Shown in pieces: positions 1 to 6,365 of a stretch of DNA of 8,699 bases. The stretch comes from Gemmatimonadota bacterium (GTDB taxonomy: Bacteria > Gemmatimonadota > Gemmatimonadetes > Longimicrobiales > RSA9): NCBI GenBank assembly GCA_019689775.1, contig JADGGV010000141.1, forward strand, positions 1 to 8,699, written 5' to 3'. The position numbers were made by a program, and so were the translations under genes. The first letter of the stretch is position 1; every line of letters begins with the position of its first letter. The notes under the pieces are model-generated. The model had not been told where the DNA came from, made no database searches, and saw only the letters and a list, made by a program, of their open reading frames with translations.

Positions 1-29
1 CCACCCCGTCCACCCAACACCCCGCGCCC

Positions 30-58
30 TTGCCCACCCCGCCGGCTCGCGCTAGGTT
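30..58 (+). promoter_or_regulatory. possible sigma70-type promoter for the iron-uptake operon
   Basis: TTGCCC (30-35) and TAGGTT (53-58) are 17 bases apart, matching the -35 and -10 consensus at 4/6 and 3/6 positions. The pair sits directly before the Fur-like palindrome at 64-80, so a start site near 64-66 would fall inside the operator, a common arrangement for Fur repression. The match is weak and the flanking DNA is C-rich, so this is only a candidate. Confidence 0.25.
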
Positions 59-63
59 CCACA

Positions 64-80
64 TTGAGAATGAATCTCAA
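64..80 (+). promoter_or_regulatory. Fur-type operator (iron box)
   Basis: TTGAGAATGAATCTCAA is an inverted repeat centred on base 72, with perfect 6-base arms (64-69 and 75-80) and one further inner pair (71/73). Read as the 7-1-7 Fur motif (66-79 region), TGAGAAT-G-AATCTCA differs at one arm position from TGAGAATnATTCTCA and matches 11 of 14 positions of the classical TGATAATnATTATCA. It is a conspicuously A/T-rich island in GC-rich DNA and lies 15 bases before the start codon of an operon encoding an FTR1-type iron permease, which is the expected target of Fur. Binding by Fur itself is inferred. Confidence 0.72.
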
Positions 81-95
81 ACTCGTGGAGGCCCG

Positions 96-644
96 ATGCG
101 ACCGGCTCTCGGATCGTCCATCCTCGCGGTCACGCTCGCCGGCGCGGCCGCGCTGCTCGCGGCGGGGTGCCGGGGCGGCGGCGCCGCGCGCGCGGAGGCC
201 GAGCCGCCCCGATCGGCGGCGCGCGTCGCGATGCCCGCGGGGCTCATCGCGGGGACGCCGCCCGGCGGGCTGGAGGACTGGATCGCGGACGTCCGGCGCG
301 GGCTCATGGCGGCGGCGGAGCGGTGGGCGGCCGATTCGGCGGACGCCCAGCGGCAGGCGCTCGATCTGTATCTGACGAGGCAGGAATACATCGAGCAGTA
401 CTACGGGACGGGCGGCCGGCTGGCGGCGGACTCGGCGCTGGGTGCGAGCGTGAAGGCGGCGGAGGCGCGGTTCCACGAGGTGCTCCAGCAGTTCCGCCCG
501 GGCTCGGGCGTGGCGCCGGCCGCTCGCGCGGCTGGGCTGGAGCGGCTCTTCGCGAGCTACGACAGCGTGCTCGCGGCCGCGAAGTCCGCGGGCGTTCCGC
601 TGGTGCCGCCGGGGAACGCGGCGGCCGCGACCGGGCCGCGATGA
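96..644 (+). CDS. predicted lipoprotein, paralogue of the FTR1 permease N-terminal domain
   Basis: This is a 182-residue extracytoplasmic lipoprotein, probably an accessory of the iron permease encoded next to it. Residues 1-24 form a signal peptide ending in LAAGC, so Cys25 would carry the lipid; the -3 residue is Ala, slightly off the classical lipobox. A low-complexity Ala/Arg/Pro linker follows to about residue 55, then a helical domain. That domain contains YLTRQEYIEQYYG (92-104) and AEARFHEVL (122-130), which match YLDDFEVLESTYG and AEARFHALL in the front domain of the downstream permease. ATG 96 is preferred over the in-frame TTG at 30 because GGAGG (87-91) lies 4 bases upstream and the signal peptide begins there. 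The stop overlaps the permease start (ATGA, 641-644), and a Fur-like box lies upstream. Iron binding is inferred from paralogy and the conserved Glu residues, and no named family was recognised. Confidence 0.8.
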   Translation: MRPALGSSILAVTLAGAAALLAAGCRGGGAARAEAEPPRSAARVAMPAGLIAGTPPGGLEDWIADVRRGLMAAAERWAADSADAQRQALDLYLTRQEYIEQYYGTGGRLAADSALGASVKAAEARFHEVLQQFRPGSGVAPAARAAGLERLFASYDSVLAAAKSAGVPLVPPGNAAAATGPR

Positions 645-2233
645 CCGGGCGTCGGCTCGCCGGCCTGCTCCTCGCGCTGGCGCTTGTCGGCGTTGGGGGC
701 GGGGCCGCCGCGCAAGCGGCGCCGCGTCCGTTGGGGCCGTGGCTGGAGGAGATCGCGCGCGCCGTCGATGGAGTGGAAGGCGCGGCGCGGGCCGGGCGGC
801 TGGAGGATGCCCGGCAGTCGGCGTGGCGGATCTACCTGGACGACTTCGAGGTCCTGGAGAGCACCTACGGCCCGGCGGGCTCGTACGGGACGCCGGCGAC
901 GGCCGATCGCATCGGGGGCGCGGAGGCGCGCTTCCACGCGCTGCTGCGGGCCGGGACGCCCGCCGAGGCGACCGCGCTGGCGGCGTCGCTGCGTGCGGAC
1001 CTGGAGGCGCTGCGCGCGCGCGCCGGCGACGTCGCCGCGTCGCCGCGGCGCGGGGCGCCTGCCGAGGGAAGCGTCGCGCGCGGGCTTCCGTCCGGGCCGG
1101 CCCGGACGCCGGAGATCGTCGCGATCCTGGCCGTGCTGGACTCGGCCGAGGCGGCGTACCGGGCGGGCCGGGTGAGCCCGGCGCTCCAGGGTGTCGAGCG
1201 GGCGTACCTCGAGGGGATCGAGCCGCTCGAGGCGCGGCTCGCGCCGGCCCGGGTCGCGCGGATCGAGCGCCTCGTGCACCTCCACCTCCGGCCGGGGATG
1301 ACGCGCGGCGCCGCCGCCCCGCAGGTGACCCGCGACTTCGCCGCGCTCCGGGACGAGCTGCTCGCCGCGGACGCCGTCCTGCGCGCGGGGACGCCGTTCT
1401 GGTTCGGCGCGGCGAACGCGTTCGTGATCCTGGTCCGTGAGGGGCTGGAGGCGGTCCTCCTCATCGGCGCGCTCCTGGCCTATCTGACGGCGGCGGGCGC
1501 GGGTCGGCGGGAGCGGCGCCAGATCTACGCCGGCGTCGGCGCCGGGGTGCTGGCCACGTTCCTGACCTGGGTGATCGCCCGGACGCTCGTGCCGCTCGAC
1601 GGCGCGAGCCGGGAGCTCGTGGAAGGCATCACCGGCCTCGTCGCCGTCGGCGTCCTCCTGTACGTCTCGCACTGGCTCTTCCAGAAGACGTACATTCACG
1701 ACTGGAAGGAATACCTGCGGCGGCACGTCGGGCGGGCGGTGAGCAGCGGCTCGGCCGTGGCCATGGCCGGGCTTGCCTTCGCCGCGGTGTACCGGGAGGG
1801 CTTCGAGACGGTGCTATTTTACCAGGCCATCGTCTTCGATGCCGGTCCGACGGCGGTGCTCGCCGGCCTCCTCCCCGGCGCCGTGCTGATCCTCGGCGTC
1901 GGCGTGGCGATCATCCGGATGGGGGTGAGGCTACCGCTGCGGCGGGTGTTCGGCGTGACGAACGCGATCCTGCTCTACCTGGCGCTCGTCCTCCTGGGCA
2001 AGGGGGTCTACAACCTCCAGGAAGCCGGCCTCTTCGCGCCGCACCCGCTCGCGTGGGTACCCGATCACGGCGCGCTACGCCAGGTCCTGGGACTCTATCC
2101 GATCACCGAGTCGCTCGCGGCCCAGGCGCTCCTGCTCACCGCGCTGGTCGTCGCCTCCGCCTACTACCGGCGACGCCTCGCTCGGCAGCGCACGGCGGCC
2201 CCCGCGCCGCCTCGCCTGGTTACGTCTCGCTGA
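641..2233 (+). CDS. FTR1/EfeU-family iron permease with duplicated N-terminal extracytoplasmic domain
   Basis: This 530-residue inner-membrane protein is predicted to import iron. A signal peptide ends near A24-Q25-A26. Residues 27-250 form a soluble helical region built from two copies of one unit: 43-73 and 167-197 align without gaps with 15 of 31 residues identical, each ending in Y-L-x3-E-x2-E (Tyr65-Glu73 and Tyr189-Glu197). The permease core follows with about seven membrane segments (roughly 258-284, 295-315, 328-348, 370-395, 402-426, 438-456, 490-508). It carries both FTR1 signature motifs, REGLE (266-270) and REGFE (385-389), whose Glu residues are iron ligands in the family. The start codon overlaps the lipoprotein stop (ATGA), and no separate strong ribosome site is visible, so translation is probably coupled. 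No EfeB-type peroxidase or separate EfeO gene is in the window. The last 14 bases overlap the convergent receiver gene. The FTR1 assignment is firm; the precise iron species is not shown. Confidence 0.93.
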   Translation: MTGRRLAGLLLALALVGVGGGAAAQAAPRPLGPWLEEIARAVDGVEGAARAGRLEDARQSAWRIYLDDFEVLESTYGPAGSYGTPATADRIGGAEARFHALLRAGTPAEATALAASLRADLEALRARAGDVAASPRRGAPAEGSVARGLPSGPARTPEIVAILAVLDSAEAAYRAGRVSPALQGVERAYLEGIEPLEARLAPARVARIERLVHLHLRPGMTRGAAAPQVTRDFAALRDELLAADAVLRAGTPFWFGAANAFVILVREGLEAVLLIGALLAYLTAAGAGRRERRQIYAGVGAGVLATFLTWVIARTLVPLDGASRELVEGITGLVAVGVLLYVSHWLFQKTYIHDWKEYLRRHVGRAVSSGSAVAMAGLAFAAVYREGFETVLFYQAIVFDAGPTAVLAGLLPGAVLILGVGVAIIRMGVRLPLRRVFGVTNAILLYLALVLLGKGVYNLQEAGLFAPHPLAWVPDHGALRQVLGLYPITESLAAQALLLTALVVASAYYRRRLARQRTAAPAPPRLVTSR

Positions 2234-2621
2234 CCGCCGTCGGCGGCCCGACGAACTTCTCCACCTCCTGGACCACGCGGCGCGGCTCCACCGGCTTCGC
2301 CAGGTACCCGTCGCAGCCGGCCTGGAGCGCCTTCTGGCGGTCTTCCTCCAGCGCGTGGGCCGTCAGCGCGATGATCGGGATCGCGTCCGTCGCCGGATCG
2401 GCCTTCAGCCGCTGCGTCGCCTCCCAACCGTCGATCTTCGGGATCGAGATGTCCATCAGGATCAGGTCCGGGAGATCCTGCTTCGCCCGCGCCACACCTT
2501 CCTCGCCATCGCGGGCCTCGATCACGCGGTAGCCGACGTGCTCGAGGATCGTCCGGTAGACGACGAGGTTGTCCTCGTTGTCCTCCACGAGGAGGACCGT
2601 CTTCCTGGTGTTGTCGCTCAT
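2220..2621 (-). CDS. stand-alone response regulator receiver (CheY/DivK-like)
   Basis: This is a single receiver domain of 133 residues with no output domain. It has the full phosphorylation set: acidic pair Glu13-Asp14, phospho-acceptor Asp57 in LILMDISIP, Thr87 in ALTAHA, and Lys109 in YLAKPVE. The EDNxxN start and the C-D-G-Y-L-A-K-P segment resemble DivK-type and histidine-kinase-associated receivers. It would act by docking to a partner protein when phosphorylated, but no histidine kinase is encoded in the window, so its kinase must lie elsewhere. The ATG (2619-2621) overlaps the stop of the upstream 268-residue gene (ATGA), and only a weak GAGG is seen upstream, so translation is probably coupled to that gene. 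Its TAA lies inside the end of the convergent permease gene. The domain assignment is firm; the biological role is unknown. Confidence 0.93.
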   Translation of the reverse strand: MSDNTRKTVLLVEDNEDNLVVYRTILEHVGYRVIEARDGEEGVARAKQDLPDLILMDISIPKIDGWEATQRLKADPATDAIPIIALTAHALEEDRQKALQAGCDGYLAKPVEPRRVVQEVEKFVGPPTAVSET

Positions 2622-3424
2622 GCCCGGCTCGAAGCCTCGGGTTGGGAACGGGGAGTTCGGGCGGAAAGCAGCGCATCCCCCGATACAGAAACCGTGCCAG
2701 TCTCGGCCGTAAGCAGGTGTAATGCACCGTGGCAGTGCGAGATCGTGCCCACGAGAAACCGCAGCCGGTCCGGCCCGCCCGCGGCCCGGCGCACCGCCGC
2801 CGTGACCGCCGCGCGCGCCCTCGCCAGCTCCGCGAGCGGATAGGCGCCGACGCCGTATGCGAGGTGGTGGCAGTGGAACAGGTGGAGCTGAGCGACGCGC
2901 TGCCCGGCGTCCTCGAGCGCGACCGCCAGCGCCCGGACCGTGCGGTCGAGGTCCCAGAAGCGCGGCCCGCGCGTCTTCGGGCAGCGCGCCGGCTCGATGC
3001 AGTTCGCCGGGCAGACCCAGTCCGCGTGCGAGAGAAGGAGTGGACCGCCCTCGGCCTGCTGCTGAAACGGCGTCCCGGGCATGCGCCGGAACGGCTCGAG
3101 CGTCCAGCGCACGCCGGGGCAGTCCTCCCGCACCCGGCGGAGCAGCCACGCCAGGGCGAGGTGGGGCGTGAACGGCGGCGTCACGATGCGGTCCTCCGGG
3201 CCGACGTCCGGCTCGGCGAGTCGCCGGTCTAGGAAGTCGTCCCAATCACTCCGCTCGAAGCGGAGCGGCGGCTCGCCGCCCAGCTCGCGGGCGGCCCGGG
3301 GCGCCTCGCCGTGGTCCACCACGACGACCTCCGCCACCGCGAGCGCGCCGGCAGCCCGGGCGCGCAGGAGCTGCCGCGCGTAGAAGGTGCCGTAGCACCC
3401 GCCGCCCATCACATAGAAGCGCAC
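2618..3424 (-). CDS. unrecognised protein with Rossmann-like N-terminus and Cys/His-rich core
   Basis: I do not recognise a family for this 268-residue protein. It begins with a dinucleotide-binding-like strand and glycine loop (MGGGCYG, 6-12), then a hydrophobic strand ending in Asp (VVVVD, 33-37), as in NAD(P)- or FAD-binding beta-alpha-beta folds. The centre holds CPANCIEPARCP (138-149), with cysteines spaced C-x3-C-x5-C. HLFHCHHL (181-188) and SHCHG (229-233) follow, giving many candidate metal or Fe-S ligands close together. There is no signal peptide or membrane segment. The start is GTG at 3424, with GGGAG 5 to 9 bases upstream. It lies 21 bases after the ferredoxin-NADP+ reductase gene, and its stop overlaps the receiver gene start (ATGA), so it is probably made with both. 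A redox or metal-linked sensor or oxidoreductase is a guess from motifs and neighbours. Confidence 0.8.
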   Translation of the reverse strand: MRFYVMGGGCYGTFYARQLLRARAAGALAVAEVVVVDHGEAPRAARELGGEPPLRFERSDWDDFLDRRLAEPDVGPEDRIVTPPFTPHLALAWLLRRVREDCPGVRWTLEPFRRMPGTPFQQQAEGGPLLLSHADWVCPANCIEPARCPKTRGPRFWDLDRTVRALAVALEDAGQRVAQLHLFHCHHLAYGVGAYPLAELARARAAVTAAVRRAAGGPDRLRFLVGTISHCHGALHLLTAETGTVSVSGDALLSARTPRSQPEASSRA

Positions 3425-3445
3425 GACGCTCCCGGCTCGGGCCGC

Positions 3446-4498
3446 TCAGTCGCCGACCGGGACCACTTCGTCCTCGCGGTCCTTGAACACCTTGAGGTTC
3501 GTCGAATGCCCCGGGTTGACGCGCGCCTTCGGGTCGATGTAGTGCACCGCGTAATTCACCGCGATGCACGCCTCGGCGAAGCCGGTGGCGATGAGCTCCA
3601 GCTTCCCGTCGTAGGTGCAGACGTCGCCGGCCGCGAAGACGCCGGGGATCGACGTCTGCATGTGGGCGTCGACGCGGATCGCATGCCGTTCGAGCTCGAG
3701 CCCCCAGCGCGAGATCGGCCCCAGGTCGGGCTTGAAGCCGATGAGCGCCAGGACCGCGTCGACCTCGAGGTGCGTGTCGACGTCGGTGCGGTTGTCGAAG
3801 ATCGTGACCGCCGTGACGCGGTCCTCGCCGTGGATCTCGCGCACCTCCCGGTGCGTCAGCAGCTCCAACTGCCCCGCCCGCACCGCCTCCTCCACGAGGC
3901 GCATCGAGTGCGCGTGGGCGCGGAAGCCTTCCCGCCGGTGGATCAGGATCAGCCGCCGCGTCCGGTCCTTCAGGTTCAGCGCCCAGTCGACCGCCGAATC
4001 CCCCCCACCCACGATGAGCACGCGCTTCCCCTCGTAATGGGCGGGGTCCTTGACGTGGTGCGTCACGCCGCGCCCCAGGAGCCGCTCGTAGCCCGCGCAC
4101 TCCAGCACCCGCGGCGCGAACGCGCCCTTCCCCGCCGCGATGATGACCGCTTTCGTCGGGTAGCGGCCGCGGTTCGTCGTGAGCGTGAAGGAGCCGTCCG
4201 GCTCGCGGATCAGCTCGTCGATCTGCTCCTCGAGGCGCACGTCGGCGCCGAACTGGAGCCCCTGCTCGATGCAGCGCGCCGCCAGGTCCCGCGCCAGGAT
4301 CTGCGGGATACCACCGACGTCGTAGATGTATTTCTCGGGGTAGAGCGCGGCGAGCTGACCGCCGAGCTCCGGCATCGAATCCACGATGCGCGCGCTCATG
4401 CCGCGCATCCCCGCGTAGAAGGCGGCGAACAGCCCCGTCGGGCCACCCCCGATGATGGTGATGTCCCGCGGATCCGCCGTGCTCACTGCCGTGTCCAT
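3446..4498 (-). CDS. ferredoxin--NADP+ reductase, thioredoxin-reductase-like (YumC) type
   Basis: This 350-residue cytoplasmic FAD enzyme is predicted to move electrons between NADPH and ferredoxin. An FAD-binding GGGPTG loop lies at 17-22 (preceded by DITII) and is followed by an acidic residue ending the second strand (Asp40). A second, NADPH-binding loop, GGGDSA, is at 164-169, with HRR (187-189) providing the positive residues for the NADP 2'-phosphate. The C-terminal FAD motif is FAAGDV (288-293). The CxxC redox pair of true thioredoxin reductases is absent, and the GGQL...YPEKYIYDVGG segment (46-63) is typical of the YumC-type reductases. Length fits that family. ATG 4498 has AGGAG 8 bases upstream. 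It heads a minus-strand run with the Cys/His-rich protein and the receiver. No ferredoxin gene is in the window. Confidence 0.92.
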   Translation of the reverse strand: MDTAVSTADPRDITIIGGGPTGLFAAFYAGMRGMSARIVDSMPELGGQLAALYPEKYIYDVGGIPQILARDLAARCIEQGLQFGADVRLEEQIDELIREPDGSFTLTTNRGRYPTKAVIIAAGKGAFAPRVLECAGYERLLGRGVTHHVKDPAHYEGKRVLIVGGGDSAVDWALNLKDRTRRLILIHRREGFRAHAHSMRLVEEAVRAGQLELLTHREVREIHGEDRVTAVTIFDNRTDVDTHLEVDAVLALIGFKPDLGPISRWGLELERHAIRVDAHMQTSIPGVFAAGDVCTYDGKLELIATGFAEACIAVNYAVHYIDPKARVNPGHSTNLKVFKDREDEVVPVGD

Positions 4499-4531
4499 CC
4501 GCTCCGCTCCTGCCGGGCTTGAAAAGCGCGC

Positions 4532-4561
4532 ATCCTAGTCGCCGCTCGCGCGCCGGCGCAA
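4532..4561 (-). promoter_or_regulatory. possible promoter for the ferredoxin reductase operon
   Basis: On the minus strand, TTGCGC (4556-4561) and TAGGAT (4532-4537) are separated by 18 bases and match the -35 and -10 consensus at 3/6 and 4/6. The -10 lies 33 bases before the reductase ATG. The TAGGAT stretch is less GC-rich than its surroundings. The -35 falls in the loop of the hairpin at 4548-4568, so the two calls compete if both are read strictly. Confidence 0.28.
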
Positions 4562-4568
4562 GGCGCGC
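4548..4568 (-). terminator. hairpin directly after the AI-2E-family gene, possible terminator
   Basis: GCGCGCC (4548-4554) and GGCGCGC (4562-4568) form a perfect 7-base, all-G/C stem with a 7-base loop. It begins at the first base after the AI-2E gene's TGA on the minus strand. No T-tract follows directly (a TTTT run comes only about 25 bases later), so intrinsic termination would be inefficient by the usual rule. Position is the main argument, and chance pairing is possible in such GC-rich DNA. Confidence 0.33.
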
Positions 4569-5834
4569 TCACGCCCCGGGGTCGTCGGCGCCCGCGGGCC
4601 CGAGGTAGACGCGCGAGCGACGGTACCGCTCCAGACCGGCCCGGAGCAGCAGCTTGGCCAGGATCGCGAGCGGCACGGCGAGCAAGAGGCCGACGAAGCC
4701 GAACAGGGTGCCGCCCAGCGTCAGGGCCAGCATGATCCAGACCGGATGCAGTCCGACGGACCCGCCGGCGATGCGCGGGCCGGTCACGGAGCCGTCGATG
4801 AACTGCACGATCGCGAACACGATCGCCGCCCGCAGCAGCAGCGACAGCACGTTGCCGGCGAGCAGCGCGATCACCACGACCGGGATGACGCTCGCGATCA
4901 GCCCGAGGTACGGCACCACGTTGAAGATCGCCGCGAACGTGCCGACGAGCGCCGCATTCGGGAACCCCGCGATCTTCAATCCGATCCACGTGAGCACACC
5001 GACGAGCGCGGCCTCGATCAGTTGGCCCCGAAGGAACCTCGAGAGGAGCCGGTCGTACTCCCGCGCCGCGGCAAGCCAGCTCTCGCGCCGCTGGACGGGC
5101 ACCAGCGTGCCGAGCCGCGCCGTGATGCGGTCGTAGTCCCGCAGCAGGTAGAACGTGAGGACCGGCGTGAGCACGACGTAGCCCAGGATCGTCAGCGCGA
5201 GGCCAACCCCGCGGCTCACGCCGACCACCGCGTCCCACAGGTGCGCCCCGATCTCCGCCTGCCGCGCGGTGATCATCTCGCCGATCCGTTCCGGCGTCAG
5301 CGTCTGGAGCCACGCCTGGAGCCGCGCGCCGACGAACGGAATGTTCCAGCGCATCGCGCTCGCCCGCATGCGCTCGAGCCACGCCGTGAACCGTGTGACC
5401 GCGCCGGGGACCTTCGAGGCGATGACCTGGATCTCGTCGACGAGCGCCGGGATCCCCACGAGCACCCCGACCACCGCGAGCCCGACGACCGGGAGCGCCA
5501 GCACCAGGATCGCGGCCCAGCGAGGCAGTCGCCGGCGCTCGAGCCAGTCGACCGCCGGGTCCAGGATGTACGCCAGCGCCACCGCGAGCACGAACGGCGC
5601 GAGGATCGAGCCGACCGTCTCCAGCAGCCAGAGCAGCGCCAGGACCGTGAAGCCGACCACGAGCCCCACGTACCCGGGCGAGCCGGCGTACGGCACCAGC
5701 AGGATGAGAAGCAGGATGTAGGCGACGAACGGGGAGAGGACCGACCGGACGGAAAGCAGGTAGAGCACGGCGACCAGCAGCGCCGCCGCCGCGTAGAGGT
5801 ACTTCCACTCGACCCGCTCGGAGGGCCCGCGCAT
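4569..5834 (-). CDS. AI-2E family transporter (TqsA/YdiK-like membrane protein)
   Basis: This is a 421-residue polytopic inner-membrane protein of the AI-2E family. Characterised members export autoinducer-2 or act as Na+/H+ antiporters, so the substrate here is open. The family landmarks are all present: LAPFVLAVALAYILDP followed by LERRRLPRW (78-106), a long amphipathic region (about 130-205), FYLLRDYDRI (228-237), RGQLIEAALVG (269-279), NVVPYLG (305-311), QFIDG (344-348) and GGTLFGFVGLLLAVPLA (374-390). Two hydrophobic segments at about 12-28 and 33-49 precede the usual N-terminal membrane pair, giving a slightly longer front end than typical. The ATG at 5834 is the first in-frame start; no clear ribosome site is visible. 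It lies 35 bases after the Nudix gene in the same direction, so it may be the last gene of the lysC transcript. The family call is firm. Confidence 0.92.
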   Translation of the reverse strand: MRGPSERVEWKYLYAAAALLVAVLYLLSVRSVLSPFVAYILLLILLVPYAGSPGYVGLVVGFTVLALLWLLETVGSILAPFVLAVALAYILDPAVDWLERRRLPRWAAILVLALPVVGLAVVGVLVGIPALVDEIQVIASKVPGAVTRFTAWLERMRASAMRWNIPFVGARLQAWLQTLTPERIGEMITARQAEIGAHLWDAVVGVSRGVGLALTILGYVVLTPVLTFYLLRDYDRITARLGTLVPVQRRESWLAAAREYDRLLSRFLRGQLIEAALVGVLTWIGLKIAGFPNAALVGTFAAIFNVVPYLGLIASVIPVVVIALLAGNVLSLLLRAAIVFAIVQFIDGSVTGPRIAGGSVGLHPVWIMLALTLGGTLFGFVGLLLAVPLAILAKLLLRAGLERYRRSRVYLGPAGADDPGA

Positions 5835-5869
5835 GGGGTGCGCCGGTGGTCAGCGAGCCGCGCAGGACA

Positions 5870-6307
5870 TTAGCCCTCGTCGCGGCAATCGACCGTCGAG
5901 CTGAGGAGGCGTACGCCCGCCGCGCGCAGCACCTCCCGCGCGTTCGCGTACGTCACCTTCCGGATCGCCTCCTGCACGGGCAGCCAGACGCACGCGGAGA
6001 TCCCCTCGTCGACCTGGGGACGCGCCTCGCCCGCGGTGCATTCCATCAGGAAGAAATGGCAGAACTTGTGGACGAGCTCGGTGCCGTCCCGGAAGTACCA
6101 GTCGATGGTCGGCAGCTCGCCGCAGATCGCGACGTCGGTCAGCCCCGTCTCCTCGGCGACTTCCCGCGTCGCGGCCTGCTCCGGCGTCTCCGCCGCCTCC
6201 AGGTGCCCCTTCGGGAGGCCCCAGTTCTCGTACGGGTCACGGATCAGCAGCACGAGCGGCTCCTCGCCCCGGCGGCGGAACACCACGCCACCGGCACTCG
6301 TCTCCAC
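5870..6307 (-). CDS. Nudix hydrolase
   Basis: This 145-residue cytoplasmic enzyme is predicted to hydrolyse a nucleoside diphosphate linked to another group. The Nudix box is intact (34-56): G34, E40, then R48-E49-V-A-E52-E53-T-G55-L56, fitting Gx5Ex7REUxEExGU; the Glu residues bind the catalytic Mg2+. The opening SAGGVVFR and the NWGLPKGHLE segment resemble the Ap4A/ADP-ribose-type subgroup, but the substrate cannot be read from sequence. GTG at 6307 was chosen because the fold starts there (V-E-T-S-A-G-G-V-V-F). An alternative GTG at 6373 would add 22 mostly basic and Ala/Pro residues and overlap asd. The ribosome site is weak for both. It lies 58 bases after asd and 35 before the AI-2E gene, all on the same strand. 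Confidence 0.88.
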   Translation of the reverse strand: METSAGGVVFRRRGEEPLVLLIRDPYENWGLPKGHLEAAETPEQAATREVAEETGLTDVAICGELPTIDWYFRDGTELVHKFCHFFLMECTAGEARPQVDEGISACVWLPVQEAIRKVTYANAREVLRAAGVRLLSSTVDCRDEG

Positions 6308-6365
6308 CCGTGCTCGCTTCTCGCGTGCCTCGGCCCTCGCGGGCGCACGGGAAGACGGTCGTCTC

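Noticed and set aside
30..95. Upstream TTG start for the lipoprotein (22 extra residues)
   Set aside because: The extension would bury the signal peptide and be encoded across the Fur-like box; ATG 96 has its own GGAGG and starts with the signal sequence.
557..1726. 389-codon open frame on the minus strand opposite the permease
   Set aside because: Composition is Arg/Pro/Gly-rich with no recognisable domain, and it lies opposite a well-supported FTR1 gene; such frames are expected in very GC-rich DNA.
3446..4498. Thioredoxin reductase as the identity of the FAD enzyme
   Set aside because: The CxxC active-site pair is missing, while the two nucleotide loops and the YumC-like segment are present.
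3311..4522. 403-codon open frame on the plus strand opposite the ferredoxin reductase
   Set aside because: The translation is Arg/Asp/Val-rich, an antisense reflection of the reductase codons, with no motif.
4483..5808. 441-codon minus-strand frame in the AI-2E region
   Set aside because: It overlaps the AI-2E gene in another frame, is Arg/Ala/Gly-rich and lacks the membrane segments and motifs of the real frame.
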